Source of the DNA: Oscillospiraceae bacterium
GTDB taxonomy: Bacteria > Bacillota > Clostridia > Oscillospirales > Ruminococcaceae
DNA: 46,178 bases
Reading direction: 5' to 3'
Assembly (NCBI GenBank): GCA_017461245.1
Contig: JAFTYW010000043.1
Span: 1-46,178 of the forward strand
Under the pieces are notes generated by a model. That model made no database searches. It had not been told where the DNA came from and saw only the letters and a list, made by a program, of their open reading frames with translations. Positions 15,759 through 23,034 of the stretch are shown piece after piece; positions within the stretch are counted from its first letter, which is position 1, and every line of letters begins with the position of its first letter. The position numbers and the translations under genes are program-made.

Positions 15759-17330
15759 TTATGCCTCTTCAACGTTTCCACTGCGGACTGCCTCAAAGTC
15801 CTCCTCGATCTCCTTGGAGGGAGCCTTTGTTAAGAGGGAGACAACAACGATGCAGATGGAAGAGAAGATGAACGCGGGCAACAGTTCGTAAATTGCGAAC
15901 ACGCCGCCGAGCTTGCTGATAACGAGCTTCCAGAGGAACACCATTCCTGCGCCGCCGACCATACCTGCGATAGCGCCGGCCTTATTGGTGCGCTTCCAGA
16001 ACAGTGAGAAGAGCATAAGCGGTCCAAATGTTGCGCCGAAGCCCGACCATGCGAACGAAACGATATCAAAGATAACGCTTTCCTCGTCGAGCGCAAAGAT
16101 AATGCCGATAAGCGCAAGCACTAAAAGGGTGATGCGGGAAACCTTCATAACCTGCTTTTCGGTGGCATCCTTTTTGAATATGCCCTGGAAAATATTCTTG
16201 GAGAAGGCAGAAGCTGCAATCAAAAGATAGGAGTCAGACGAGCTGATGGTTGCGGCTAAGATGCCTGCCATAACAAAGCCTGCAAGAAGTGCGGGCAGAG
16301 AGCTTGTTGAAAGGGTGATAAAGATGTTTTCAGCGCCGCCCTTGGTTAAGTGTGCGGTGGGGAAGAGCTGGCGGCCCATAATGCCGATAAACACAGCAAC
16401 TGCAAGGGAGATAACAACCCAAACGGTTGCGATGCGGCGGGAGCGCTTAAGCTCGTCTTCTTTGCGGATTGCCATAAAGCGTAAAAGCACCTGAGGCATA
16501 CCAAAGTAACCAAGGCCCCAAGCCATCATAGAGCAGATGGATAAGAGGCTATAGTCAGAGGGTGCGTCAAAAATAGGCTTGCCTGCCTCTACTATCTGCT
16601 GGCCGTTTGCATCAAGGCTGGGAGTTGCAAGGCCGAAGAACTCTAAAAATCCGGGGATCTCCTTAGCGTTGTCAATAACAGCGCCGATGCCGCCTGCCTT
16701 AACGGTACCGATAACAACGATAACAACAAGGGCAATAATCATTACGATTGCCTGCATAAAGTCAGATGCGCTCTCGGCAAGGAAGCCGCCGAGAAGTGTG
16801 TAGAGCAGAACGAAGATGGCGCCAACGATCATCATAGCGATGTAGGGTGCGCCGAACAGAGTTGAGAACAGCTTGCCGCAGGTAACAAAGCAGCTTGCCG
16901 CATAAACGGTAAAGAAAACAAGAATAAATGCGCCTGCGATAAACATAATTGTTTTCTTATTCTCTCTGAATCTGTTAGAGAAGAATTCGGGCAGGGTAAT
17001 GGAGTTGTTAGCTCTTACGCTGTAACGCCTTAAGCGCTTTGAAACGATGAGCCAGTTTAAGTATGTACCAACTGCGAGGCCAAGGGCTGTCCAAAAAGCG
17101 TCGGCAAGGCCGCACCAATAGGCAACGCCGGGAAGACCCATTAAAAGCCAGCCGCTCATATCCGAAGCCTCGGCGCTCATTGCGGTAACCCAAGGGCCAA
17201 GCGAACGGCCGCCGAGGAAATATTCCTCAGAGTTTTTGTTTGCTCGCCTTGCGTAAATTACGCCGATTCCGATTACTATCGCCATATAGATGACCATAGC
17301 AATTAAAATCTGAATAGTATTTCCGTCCAT
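15759..17330 (-). CDS. putP: Sodium/proline symporter
   Basis: The 523-residue integral membrane protein belongs to the sodium:solute symporter family, with about 13 membrane spans. Its first helices carry the PutP-like pattern EEYFLGGRSLGPWVTAMSAEASDMSGWLLMG (split here by description: EYFLGGRSLG near residue 37, then MSAEASDMSGW). It ends in a short acidic tail. It imports proline with Na+; proline specificity is inferred from close resemblance to PutP. An AGGAAGG site precedes the ATG. It has its own promoter and terminator. No proline dehydrogenase lies nearby, so use in osmoprotection or biosynthesis is equally likely. Confidence 0.9.
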   Translation of the reverse strand: MDGNTIQILIAMVIYMAIVIGIGVIYARRANKNSEEYFLGGRSLGPWVTAMSAEASDMSGWLLMGLPGVAYWCGLADAFWTALGLAVGTYLNWLIVSKRLRRYSVRANNSITLPEFFSNRFRENKKTIMFIAGAFILVFFTVYAASCFVTCGKLFSTLFGAPYIAMMIVGAIFVLLYTLLGGFLAESASDFMQAIVMIIALVVIVVIGTVKAGGIGAVIDNAKEIPGFLEFFGLATPSLDANGQQIVEAGKPIFDAPSDYSLLSICSMMAWGLGYFGMPQVLLRFMAIRKEDELKRSRRIATVWVVISLAVAVFIGIMGRQLFPTAHLTKGGAENIFITLSTSSLPALLAGFVMAGILAATISSSDSYLLIAASAFSKNIFQGIFKKDATEKQVMKVSRITLLVLALIGIIFALDEESVIFDIVSFAWSGFGATFGPLMLFSLFWKRTNKAGAIAGMVGGAGMVFLWKLVISKLGGVFAIYELLPAFIFSSICIVVVSLLTKAPSKEIEEDFEAVRSGNVEEA

Positions 17331-17368
17331 AATCGTACCTTCCTATGCTAAATAAAAATATATACTCT

Positions 17369-17397
17369 ATAATAACAAAAAATTAAAAATAATGCAA
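17369..17397 (-). promoter_or_regulatory. Promoter of putP
   Basis: Minus-strand TTGCAT (17392-17397) and TATTAT (17369-17374), 17-nt spacer, starting just past the ruvX stop codon. Confidence 0.7.
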
Positions 17398-17404
17398 CAA
17401 TAAC

Positions 17405-17839
17405 TTATATTTTTCCGTTTTTGTTTTTTCTGAGGGCAAGATAGTCCTCCAAAATTATAACCGCGGCAACAGCGTCGACGGTTTTTTTGCGTTTTCGCCC
17501 CTTAACGTCTGCTATACTGAGGTAGGTGTGGGCAAGCTGTGTGGTAGCTCGCTCGTCGCAAAGGTCGACCGCGATGCTCTCGCCGAGCAGTTCTTTGAGG
17601 CTGTCGGCAAAGGCGCGGCAGGTAAGAGCTCTGTCACCTTCGCTGCCGTTCATATTCCTCGGCAGGCCGACAACAACAATTTCGGCATTAAGCTCACGAG
17701 CCTTCTGAGCCACCTTTTCAAGACGGCGCTGGGCGTTATATTCCTCGATTACGCAAACAGGAGAGGCGAGCAGTTCACTTTTGTCGCAAACGGCAATTCC
17801 TGTTCTTGCCTCGCCTGCATCGACCGACATAATTATCAT
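17405..17839 (-). CDS. ruvX: RuvX/YqgF-family nuclease (putative Holliday junction resolvase / pre-16S rRNA nuclease)
   Basis: The 144-residue protein has the RNase H-like YqgF fold. Visible marks are the N-terminal strand with the first catalytic aspartate (IMSVDAGEARTG, Asp7), VVGLPRNMNG, a DERATT segment and the C-terminal DAVAAVIILEDYL. Family members process the 5' end of 16S rRNA precursor and may resolve junctions. Length is typical (about 140). An AAGGAG site precedes the ATG. It is divergent from an unidentified membrane protein. Confidence 0.93.
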   Translation of the reverse strand: MIIMSVDAGEARTGIAVCDKSELLASPVCVIEEYNAQRRLEKVAQKARELNAEIVVVGLPRNMNGSEGDRALTCRAFADSLKELLGESIAVDLCDERATTQLAHTYLSIADVKGRKRKKTVDAVAAVIILEDYLALRKNKNGKI

Positions 17840-17869
17840 ACAAAAATCTCCTTACAAGCTGATACAGAA

Positions 17870-17898
17870 ATTATACATCATTTTTTGTGCGCTTGCAA
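17870..17898 (-). promoter_or_regulatory. Promoter of ruvX
   Basis: Minus-strand TTGCAA (17893-17898) and TATAAT (17870-17875), 17-nt spacer. Confidence 0.82.
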
Positions 17899-17932
17899 GC
17901 CAAAGGAAAAGAAAAGCAAGGGAGAGACCAAA

Positions 17933-18805
17933 ATGAACAAGAACGATATACTTAAAAAGCGAAAAAATCTGTGTCAGCAGGCGGGAAAGGGCGAGTATTT
18001 CTTTTTTACCTCGATTTTGCTTTCGGCGGCCGCTTTTTGCATTATTGCCGTACTGGCAACCGACCTTTTTATTAAGACCCCCGAGGTGTCGGCAGCCTAC
18101 GGGGAGATGCTCGGTGGCGAGCTTGCCATTAAAGAGGGCGAGCATCCCTTTTTAAAGGCGTCGTTGACTGTTCTCAATTACATTATAAAGTGGGCGGCGG
18201 GTAGTCTGCCAACGCTTGCAGTGTTTTTTGTTACCTTTGTGTTTATTGTTTGCCCCATAGCAGAGGGGACTATTCGCTGGAGCGCGTATCTTACCGAAAC
18301 AGGCTCGGCGCTCCCTATAGGTGCGATAATGTTTTACTTTACTTCGGCAAGGCTTTATTTTTCGTCTGTGCTTTTAACGCTGAGGCTTTTTTTAAGAAAG
18401 GGCTTGTCCGCTCTCGGCTTTATATTCCCGCCGATGTTTTGTATTTTTCTGAGTCTGATACTCGGCTCGGATTACTACGGGCAAAAAACTTTGGCGGGCG
18501 GTTGCCTCATTCTTTCGGTGATCTGGCTTTTGCTATCTTTGGCGCTTTATCTGGTTTTTTGCCAGCGTTATGCCGCTGTGCGCTATTTATATGCGCTAGG
18601 GAGCGGCAAAAAGATTTTCAAGCGCTCAGCACAGATAACGCAGGAGCGGCGGGTGTGGTTTGCGCTTTACAATTTAAGATTGCTTCCAAATCTTCTGCTT
18701 GTTTTGGCGGTGATCACGGCGCCGCTTGCACTCTCGCGCATTATATCGGGGCATTGCCTCGCGGTAAAGGAACTTATTTTAGAAAAAAGGCGGCAAATTG
18801 TGTAA
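17933..18805 (+). CDS. Polytopic membrane protein of unknown function
   Basis: The 290-residue protein has about six hydrophobic segments, a basic N-terminus (MNKNDILKKRKNL) and a basic C-terminus (EKRRQIV). I do not recognise a named family. The ATG at 17933 has a GGGAG site upstream; an in-frame extension back into the divergent ruvX gene is an antisense artefact. Membrane segments lie near residues 24-45, 85-110, 120-145, 170-190, 195-215 and 245-265. A repeat unit follows directly after the stop codon. No operon partner is visible. Confidence 0.7.
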   Translation: MNKNDILKKRKNLCQQAGKGEYFFFTSILLSAAAFCIIAVLATDLFIKTPEVSAAYGEMLGGELAIKEGEHPFLKASLTVLNYIIKWAAGSLPTLAVFFVTFVFIVCPIAEGTIRWSAYLTETGSALPIGAIMFYFTSARLYFSSVLLTLRLFLRKGLSALGFIFPPMFCIFLSLILGSDYYGQKTLAGGCLILSVIWLLLSLALYLVFCQRYAAVRYLYALGSGKKIFKRSAQITQERRVWFALYNLRLLPNLLLVLAVITAPLALSRIISGHCLAVKELILEKRRQIV

Positions 18806-18806
18806 T

Positions 18807-18873
18807 GTAGGGGCGAACTGTGTTCGCCCGCAAACAAGCACAAAAAAGCGGGCGACCAATGGTCGCCCCCTAC
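18807..18873. repeat. Palindromic repeat unit (GTAGGG...CCCTAC family)
   Basis: Starts GTAGGGGCGAAC, contains GGGCGAAC/GTTCGCCC and GGGCGACC/GGTCGCCC half-palindromes, and ends CCCCTAC. It begins 2 nt after the preceding stop codon and may serve as its transcription end. Confidence 0.85.
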
Positions 18874-18914
18874 AATCATACTTTTTGTGTTGATAAATGA
18901 GTAATTGGTGCAGG

Positions 18915-19739
18915 TCAGCAGCCGCAGGTGCTGCAGGCGCCGGTATCTTCATCGCCGAGGTCGAGTCGGGGCGGGAAGAACTGGTCTGTCGGGAACTTTA
19001 TGCGGGAAAAGACCTCGCAGGGATTGCTCGGCTCGGGTAAAGCACAAGAGCACTCCTTGTCGGGAATGCAGAAATCGTAAACGGGGACCAGCATCTGAAC
19101 GCGGCGTTCAAGCTGCACTATCGAGAAAAGTCCTAACGTTACAAAAAGATCTCGCTGGGAAGCTGCGCTGTCTATGCCGCGCTCGCTGTTTCTGCCAAAG
19201 CAGGAGCATTTAAAGTAGCAGGCGACAGAATCGGGAATCTTAACGTTGCAGCAGTTACTCTCGCAGGCGGGAGCAAGTCTGCTTGACAGGCAGATGGGGT
19301 CAACCACCTGAACCTTCGCGGTAGGCAGGTTGTTGTTTTCGGTGATTTCGCCGCTGCCGTCTGTTGAGAACACGCGGACGCTTCCCTCGCTGCCGAAAAG
19401 TATCGCCTTTTTTTCGGCAACTGCCACACCTTTTACTGTGCAATTTGGCGATTGGGGCGTTGTAAGCTCTGCGGTTACCTCAAAATAGTATGTCATATCG
19501 ACCGAGAAAAAGCCTTTGTTGAAGGGAACGGCTTCAACATCAATAAGTACATTAAGAACGGTAACGTTTTTGATCTTTGCAGAGGTGGCCGCATCAACAA
19601 CGCTTCTCTGTATGGCTTCGGGGAAGAGTACCCGCAGGTCTGTAAGACAGTCTTTGTCGCTGCAGGAATCGTAAATTCTGCCGGCGTCTATGCAAACTGC
19701 CTCTCTGAAATTGCCGTCGGCAAAAGAATTTTCTGCCAT
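18915..19739 (-). CDS. Conserved cysteine-rich protein of unknown function
   Basis: The 274-residue protein contains about 18 cysteines, many paired (NCCNV, CYFKCSC, ECSC, and a CSTCGC C-terminus). Its N-terminal segment EAVCIDAGRIYDSCSDKDCL resembles a conserved clostridial hypothetical family of unknown role. There is no signal peptide or membrane span. The first two-thirds look beta-rich; the cysteines could bind metal or form a cross-linked structure such as a spore-associated protein, but nothing here proves that. AAGGAGG precedes the ATG. A TATACT box lies at 19783-19788 without a clear -35 element. Confidence 0.72.
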   Translation of the reverse strand: MAENSFADGNFREAVCIDAGRIYDSCSDKDCLTDLRVLFPEAIQRSVVDAATSAKIKNVTVLNVLIDVEAVPFNKGFFSVDMTYYFEVTAELTTPQSPNCTVKGVAVAEKKAILFGSEGSVRVFSTDGSGEITENNNLPTAKVQVVDPICLSSRLAPACESNCCNVKIPDSVACYFKCSCFGRNSERGIDSAASQRDLFVTLGLFSIVQLERRVQMLVPVYDFCIPDKECSCALPEPSNPCEVFSRIKFPTDQFFPPRLDLGDEDTGACSTCGC

Positions 19740-19827
19740 TTAAAAAACCTCCTTTATAAAATTGGGTTTGCATTTAAACCTTAGTATAGTTTATTCATCA
19801 GAGAGGTTTTTCGTTCATAAAACTTTG

Positions 19828-19856
19828 TTGACAAACAGAGAAATAGAGGCTATACT
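19828..19856 (+). promoter_or_regulatory. Promoter of pnuC
   Basis: TTGACA (19828-19833) and TATACT (19851-19856), 17-nt spacer. Confidence 0.85.
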
Positions 19857-19862
19857 TATAAA

Positions 19863-19962
19863 AGAAAGCTGCCACCGGGTAGTGAAATGCAATCGCATTC
19901 GTCTGCGCATCGTTAGGTCTTAGAAGATGTGCATTCGGGTGCTTATTTTTTTGGAGGAAATT
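19863..19962 (+). promoter_or_regulatory. Structured leader of pnuC, unidentified
   Basis: The roughly 100-nt leader contains a small hairpin AATGC/GCATT (19886-19899) and an 8-bp stem TGCGCATC/GATGTGCA (19904-19911 with 19926-19933, one G-U pair) around a 14-base loop. It ends in TTATTTTTTTGGAGG with the ribosome binding site. AATGCA and TGCATT can also pair with each other, giving a competing fold. It does not match the TPP, FMN or NAD+-II patterns I can recall. Confidence 0.5.
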
Positions 19963-20658
19963 ATGAGCAAAATCAAAAAACTTATATGCTATTTTTCGCG
20001 CTTTGAGCTCTGCCTTTTCGGCGGCTCAGTTGTGCTTATTGTAGCGGCGTTTATCGCCTTTGACAGAGAAAATTATCTCTATCTTGCCGCATCGCTTGTG
20101 GGCGCCGCTTCGCTTATATTCTGCGCCAAAGGAAACCCGATAGGGCAGCTGCTTATGATAGTGTTCAGTACTTTGTACGGCATAATTTCGTATACCTTCA
20201 GCTACTACGGCGAGATGATAACCTACCTTGCTATGACCTTGCCAATGGCGGTGGTGGCGCTTATCTCTTGGCTTAAAAATCCTTATAAGAATAACAGAGC
20301 TGAGGTCAAGGTAAATCGCATAAAAGGGCAGGAGGTTGCCTTTATGCTGGCGCTTTCGGTTTTGGTTACGATGGTCTTCTATTTTGTACTCAAGGCTTTT
20401 AATACTGCAAATTTAATTCCCAGCACGATTTCGGTTACGACAAGTTTTATCGCGGTGTATCTCACCTTCAGGCGTAGCGCCTATTATGCTCTTGCATACG
20501 CCGCAAATGATGTTGTTTTAATTGTTTTGTGGGAGCTTGCAAGCTACGAGGACGTTTCTTATATTTCGGTGCTTGTATGCTTTGTTATGTTCCTTGCAAA
20601 TGACCTATACGGCTTTGTAAGCTGGAAAAAGAGAGAAAAAACACAAAAGCTCCTGTAA
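19963..20658 (+). CDS. pnuC: PnuC-family nicotinamide riboside (or related vitamin) transporter
   Basis: The 231-residue membrane protein has seven to eight hydrophobic segments and PnuC-type motifs, including GNPIGQLLMIVFSTLYGIISY and the C-terminal FLANDLYGFVSWKKRE. PnuC proteins carry nicotinamide riboside by facilitated diffusion; relatives carry thiamine or riboflavin. The ATG at 19963 follows a GGAGG site and TTATTTTTTTGG; upstream in-frame starts lack a site. It has a dedicated promoter and a structured leader, so expression probably responds to a metabolite. It converges with cca across a shared terminator. Confidence 0.88.
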   Translation: MSKIKKLICYFSRFELCLFGGSVVLIVAAFIAFDRENYLYLAASLVGAASLIFCAKGNPIGQLLMIVFSTLYGIISYTFSYYGEMITYLAMTLPMAVVALISWLKNPYKNNRAEVKVNRIKGQEVAFMLALSVLVTMVFYFVLKAFNTANLIPSTISVTTSFIAVYLTFRRSAYYALAYAANDVVLIVLWELASYEDVSYISVLVCFVMFLANDLYGFVSWKKREKTQKLL

Positions 20659-20672
20659 TTTACAGGAGCTTT
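20646..20672. terminator. Bidirectional terminator between pnuC and cca
   Basis: AAAGCTCCTGTAA and TTACAGGAGCTTT form a perfect palindrome that overlaps the last codons of both convergent genes. It is followed by GCTTTTT on the plus strand and TTTTGTG on the minus strand. Confidence 0.88.
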
Positions 20673-21853
20673 GCTTTTTCTAAAAGGGTGGATTTTTCAT
20701 TGGGTATCTCGTCGTTTATAACCGCGGCAAGCAGTCTGTTCAAAACCTGACCTATTTGCCTGCCCTCGATTTCAAGGGAGGCAAGGTCGCTGCCGCTTAT
20801 TTTAAGGGTAGAGAGCGAGTAGCACTCGCCGCGTTTTATTATATTTTCGGCGGCGGTTTTTGTTTTTTTAAGCTCTGCCTTTCTTGACTCGCTTGCAAAG
20901 GCTGTTTCAAGCACGATCAGCTTAAAAAACATTTCTTCTCCAATTTTGGAAAGCATAGTTTTAATTTCTCTGCCGTTCATTTCTGCTTTAAGCGGCAGGT
21001 TTTCTATAAGGGTTTTGGTTTCAATGGTGGTCTTTTTGTCAGCTTTTAAGGTTCGAAGAGCATCTGCGGCGGCAGCGGAGCCGATATGATAGAAAAGGCT
21101 TGCAAACCGCAGGGCAAAATCCTCGGGGAGAAGCGGCAGGGCAGAGAGCGCAGAGTCAAAATGCGCCGTTTCAAGAGCGGGGAGAATATAAAAAATTATT
21201 TGGCGAAAATTTAAAAGGCAGTCGGCGGCGTTTTTGCCGCAAATAAGTTTTTTAAGCTCGCTGTAGATGCGTTCCTTTGAAACAAAGGACAAAAGTTCAC
21301 AGTTTGAAAGGCAGGCTGCAGCGGTTTTTTCCTCAACCTCAAATTCGAGCTGAGAGGAAAAGCGCAGAGCGCGAAGAATTCGCAGAGCGTCCTCATTAAA
21401 ACGCTCCTGTGCGTCGCCGACTGTGCGGATGATACCTTTTTCAAGGTCGGCTTTGCCACCGTAAAGGTCGATTATGCCGCTTTTTTCGCTGTAGGCGAGA
21501 GCGTTTATGGTAAAGTCGCGTCTCCCAAGGTCAGCACATAAGCTGCTTGAAAAGCGAACGGCGTCTGGTCGGCGGTGGTCGCTGTAAGAAAGATCTTCGC
21601 GGTATGTGGTGATCTCAACGGGGTTTTCGTTTACAACTGCGGTAACTGTACCGTGGCTGATTCCCGTTTCTATAACGGTGATGCCGCAAAGTGCTTTTTT
21701 AACTTCATCGGGCAGGGCAGAGGTTGTTATATCGTAGTCGGAGCAGGGTCTGTTTAAAAGGCAGTCGCGAACGCATCCGCCAACGGCGTAAGCCTCATGC
21801 CCCGCGTTCTCCAAAAGCGATATGATTTGTTTAATGTAATCCGGCAAAAACAT
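20660..21853 (-). CDS. cca: CCA-adding tRNA nucleotidyltransferase
   Basis: The 397-residue protein belongs to class II nucleotidyltransferases. Its N-terminus has GGCVRDCLL and the metal-binding DYD (Asp39, Asp41) in SDYDITTS. It also has RRDFTINALAY, RFNEDALRILRALRF and a helical C-terminal half that holds the tRNA. It adds or repairs the 3' CCA end. A GGGTGAGAGG-type site precedes the ATG. Its promoter lies within the T-run of an upstream terminator that ends a candidate small RNA. Confidence 0.93.
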   Translation of the reverse strand: MFLPDYIKQIISLLENAGHEAYAVGGCVRDCLLNRPCSDYDITTSALPDEVKKALCGITVIETGISHGTVTAVVNENPVEITTYREDLSYSDHRRPDAVRFSSSLCADLGRRDFTINALAYSEKSGIIDLYGGKADLEKGIIRTVGDAQERFNEDALRILRALRFSSQLEFEVEEKTAAACLSNCELLSFVSKERIYSELKKLICGKNAADCLLNFRQIIFYILPALETAHFDSALSALPLLPEDFALRFASLFYHIGSAAAADALRTLKADKKTTIETKTLIENLPLKAEMNGREIKTMLSKIGEEMFFKLIVLETAFASESRKAELKKTKTAAENIIKRGECYSLSTLKISGSDLASLEIEGRQIGQVLNRLLAAVINDEIPNEKSTLLEKAKLL

Positions 21854-21874
21854 CCTCTCACCCCTTTCCCTTTA

Positions 21875-21903
21875 AGTATACTCCACTTTTCTTCAAAAAA
21901 CAA
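21875..21903 (-). promoter_or_regulatory. Promoter of cca
   Basis: Minus-strand TTGTTT (21898-21903) and TATACT (21875-21880), 17-nt spacer. The -35 box is part of the T-run of the terminator of the upstream candidate small RNA. Confidence 0.7.
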
Positions 21904-22011
21904 GAAAAACGCACATCGGGAGGGTGAACCGATGTGCGTCTTAGTGTCCGGAGAGGACACCATGAAAAAGATTCTTGACACTCTCGGCTCTTGCGGTTAA
22001 GCCTTGAGTGT
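21897..22011 (-). ncRNA. Candidate small RNA upstream of cca
   Basis: On the minus strand three stems follow in order. P1 spans 22011-21978 (ACACTC/GAGTGT, internal loop AA/GA, then GGCT/AGCC). P2 spans 21960-21944 (GTGTCC, loop TCTCC, GGACAC). P3 spans 21938-21910 (a perfect 10-bp CGCACATCGG/CCGATGTGCG with loop TTCACCCTC), followed by TTTTTCTTGTTTTTT. P3 plus the T-run is a strong intrinsic terminator. A TATAAT box ends 7 nt before the first base of P1. Both apical loops contain C-rich, anti-Shine-Dalgarno-like sequence, as in many Gram-positive regulatory RNAs. No open reading frame is present on this strand. It could instead be an attenuated leader of cca. Confidence 0.6.
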
Positions 22012-22017
22012 GATTTT

Positions 22018-22023
22018 ATTATA
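22018..22023 (-). promoter_or_regulatory. -10 element of the candidate small RNA
   Basis: A perfect TATAAT on the minus strand. The best upstream -35 is weak (TTAACA with a 20-nt spacer), so this promoter is less certain than others in the window. Confidence 0.5.
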
Positions 22024-22099
22024 GACCTTTATTTTTTTAAATGTGTTAAAAGGTTGTGAATAAACTTTTAAACTTTGGTTTTGGTTTATAAATCTGCTC

Positions 22100-22128
22100 T
22101 TGAAAAACACAATAAAAAAGGCTATAAT
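22100..22128 (+). promoter_or_regulatory. Promoter of queT
   Basis: TTGAAA (22100-22105) and TATAAT (22123-22128), 17-nt spacer, about 235 nt upstream of the start codon. Confidence 0.82.
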
Positions 22129-22144
22129 TATAATGATTATCGAA

Positions 22145-22328
22145 TGTCGAGAAATTGGCCTAATTTCTCGACAAAGCCGATAAAAATCGGCTCTATGTTG
22201 CAAAAAACGTTTTAGTTCGTTTTTTGCAACTTCGATATCATTGAAATGAATATGTTCAATTACCTTTGGTAATTATTTGCGATTTCAGAGAATTCGCTGT
22301 CGAAATAAGGCATTGCCCTATTTCGACA
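22145..22328 (+). promoter_or_regulatory. Hairpin-rich leader of queT
   Basis: Five inverted repeats follow one another: TGTCGAGAAATT/AATTTCTCGACA (22145-22173, 12 bp perfect), AGCCGAT/ATCGGCT (22175-22192), TTGCAAAAAACG/CGTTTTTTGCAA (22198-22229, 12 bp perfect), AATTACC/GGTAATT (22258-22274) and TGTCGAAATA/TATTTCGACA (22298-22328). None is followed by a T-run. The first and last share the TGTCGA end. QueT genes are often controlled by preQ1 riboswitches, but I find no match to preQ1-I or -II here. Confidence 0.6.
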
Positions 22329-22363
22329 TAAACATAGTCATTATAGGCATCAGGAGTGAGAAA

Positions 22364-22891
22364 ATGAAAAACATCACAGTAAAAAAACTTACAATGGGGG
22401 CAATCATCGCCGCTCTTTATACCGCGCTGACTCTCATTGTCGCGCCCATAAGCTTTGGCCCCGTTCAGCTGCGCTTAAGCGAGGCTATGACTGTTCTGCC
22501 CGCTATCTGCCCGCCTGCGACCGTGGGGCTTACCCTTGGTTGCTTTATATCCAACATTTTCGGCTTTATCTTGGGGGCAAATCCGCTGGGGCTGATAGAT
22601 GCCTTGGTAGGAACGACGGCAACCTTTTTGGCCGCTCTAATGACGGCGTATATCGGCAAAAAATGTCGCGGCGCCGCCCTTTACCTCTTGGCTCCGCTGC
22701 CGCCTGTACTGCTCAATGCTCTGTTTGTCGGAGCCGAGCTTTGCATTGTGGTCATAGGGGACACCTCGGTGCCGACACTCTTAGCAACCTGCCTATACGT
22801 AGGCTTGGGTGAAGCAATCGCCTGCTACCTCGGCGGCAGCGCCCTTTTAAAAGGAAGCTATAAGTATTTTACGGATGTGTTTAAAAAGTAA
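22364..22891 (+). CDS. queT: QueT-family transporter (queuosine precursor, ECF S component)
   Basis: The 175-residue membrane protein has five to six spans and QueT motifs: MGAIIAALYTALTLIVAPISFG, VQLRLSEAMTVLPAI, and GCFISNIFGF. QueT is the substrate-binding (S) subunit of an energy-coupling-factor importer for a queuosine precursor; the shared ATPase and T subunit are not in this window. The ATG at 22364 has an AGGAG site; the upstream in-frame start at 22277 lies inside the leader hairpins. It ends in a strong terminator. Confidence 0.88.
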   Translation: MKNITVKKLTMGAIIAALYTALTLIVAPISFGPVQLRLSEAMTVLPAICPPATVGLTLGCFISNIFGFILGANPLGLIDALVGTTATFLAALMTAYIGKKCRGAALYLLAPLPPVLLNALFVGAELCIVVIGDTSVPTLLATCLYVGLGEAIACYLGGSALLKGSYKYFTDVFKK

Positions 22892-22897
22892 AAAGTT

Positions 22898-22927
22898 AAA
22901 AGCTCTCTCGTCAGAGGGGGCTTTTTT
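22898..22927 (+). terminator. Terminator of queT
   Basis: AAAGCTCTCT, loop CGTC, AGAGGGGGCTTTTTT. The CTCGTCAGAGGG core resembles the arms of the palindromic element at 26016-26128, so the terminator may derive from such an element. Confidence 0.82.
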
Positions 22928-22933
22928 ATTTAC

Positions 22934-23034
22934 GGCGTGAGCGAAAGAAAAGAACATTGTAAAAATAACGCCGCCTGCGGCGGCTACACCTCACCACCGC
23001 TCGCGGCGGAGCCTCTCCTCAAGGAGAGGCCTTG
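22934..23034. repeat. GC-rich palindrome cluster, direct copy A
   Basis: Begins GGCGTGAGCGAAA and contains GCCGCC/GGCGGC, CCGCTCGCGGCGG and GCCTCTCCTC/GAGGAGAGGC palindromes. It is nearly identical to 23393-23490. It lies directly after the queT terminator. Confidence 0.85.

Noticed and set aside
17528..17932. N-terminal extension of the membrane protein at 17933 by 135 codons
   Set aside because: The extension is antisense to ruvX; the ATG at 17933 has its own ribosome binding site and begins a typical basic N-terminus.
19863..19962. Possible TPP, FMN or NAD+-II riboswitch before pnuC
   Set aside because: None of the conserved aptamer segments of these classes is present, so it is reported only as an unidentified leader.
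21962..22000. A 12-codon plus-strand reading frame (MKKILDTLGSCG) with a GGAG motif 8 nt before its ATG, resembling a small peptide gene
   Set aside because: The sequence is the complement of P1/P2 of the candidate small RNA, no plus-strand promoter or terminator fits it, and the GGAG is simply the complement of the P2 loop.
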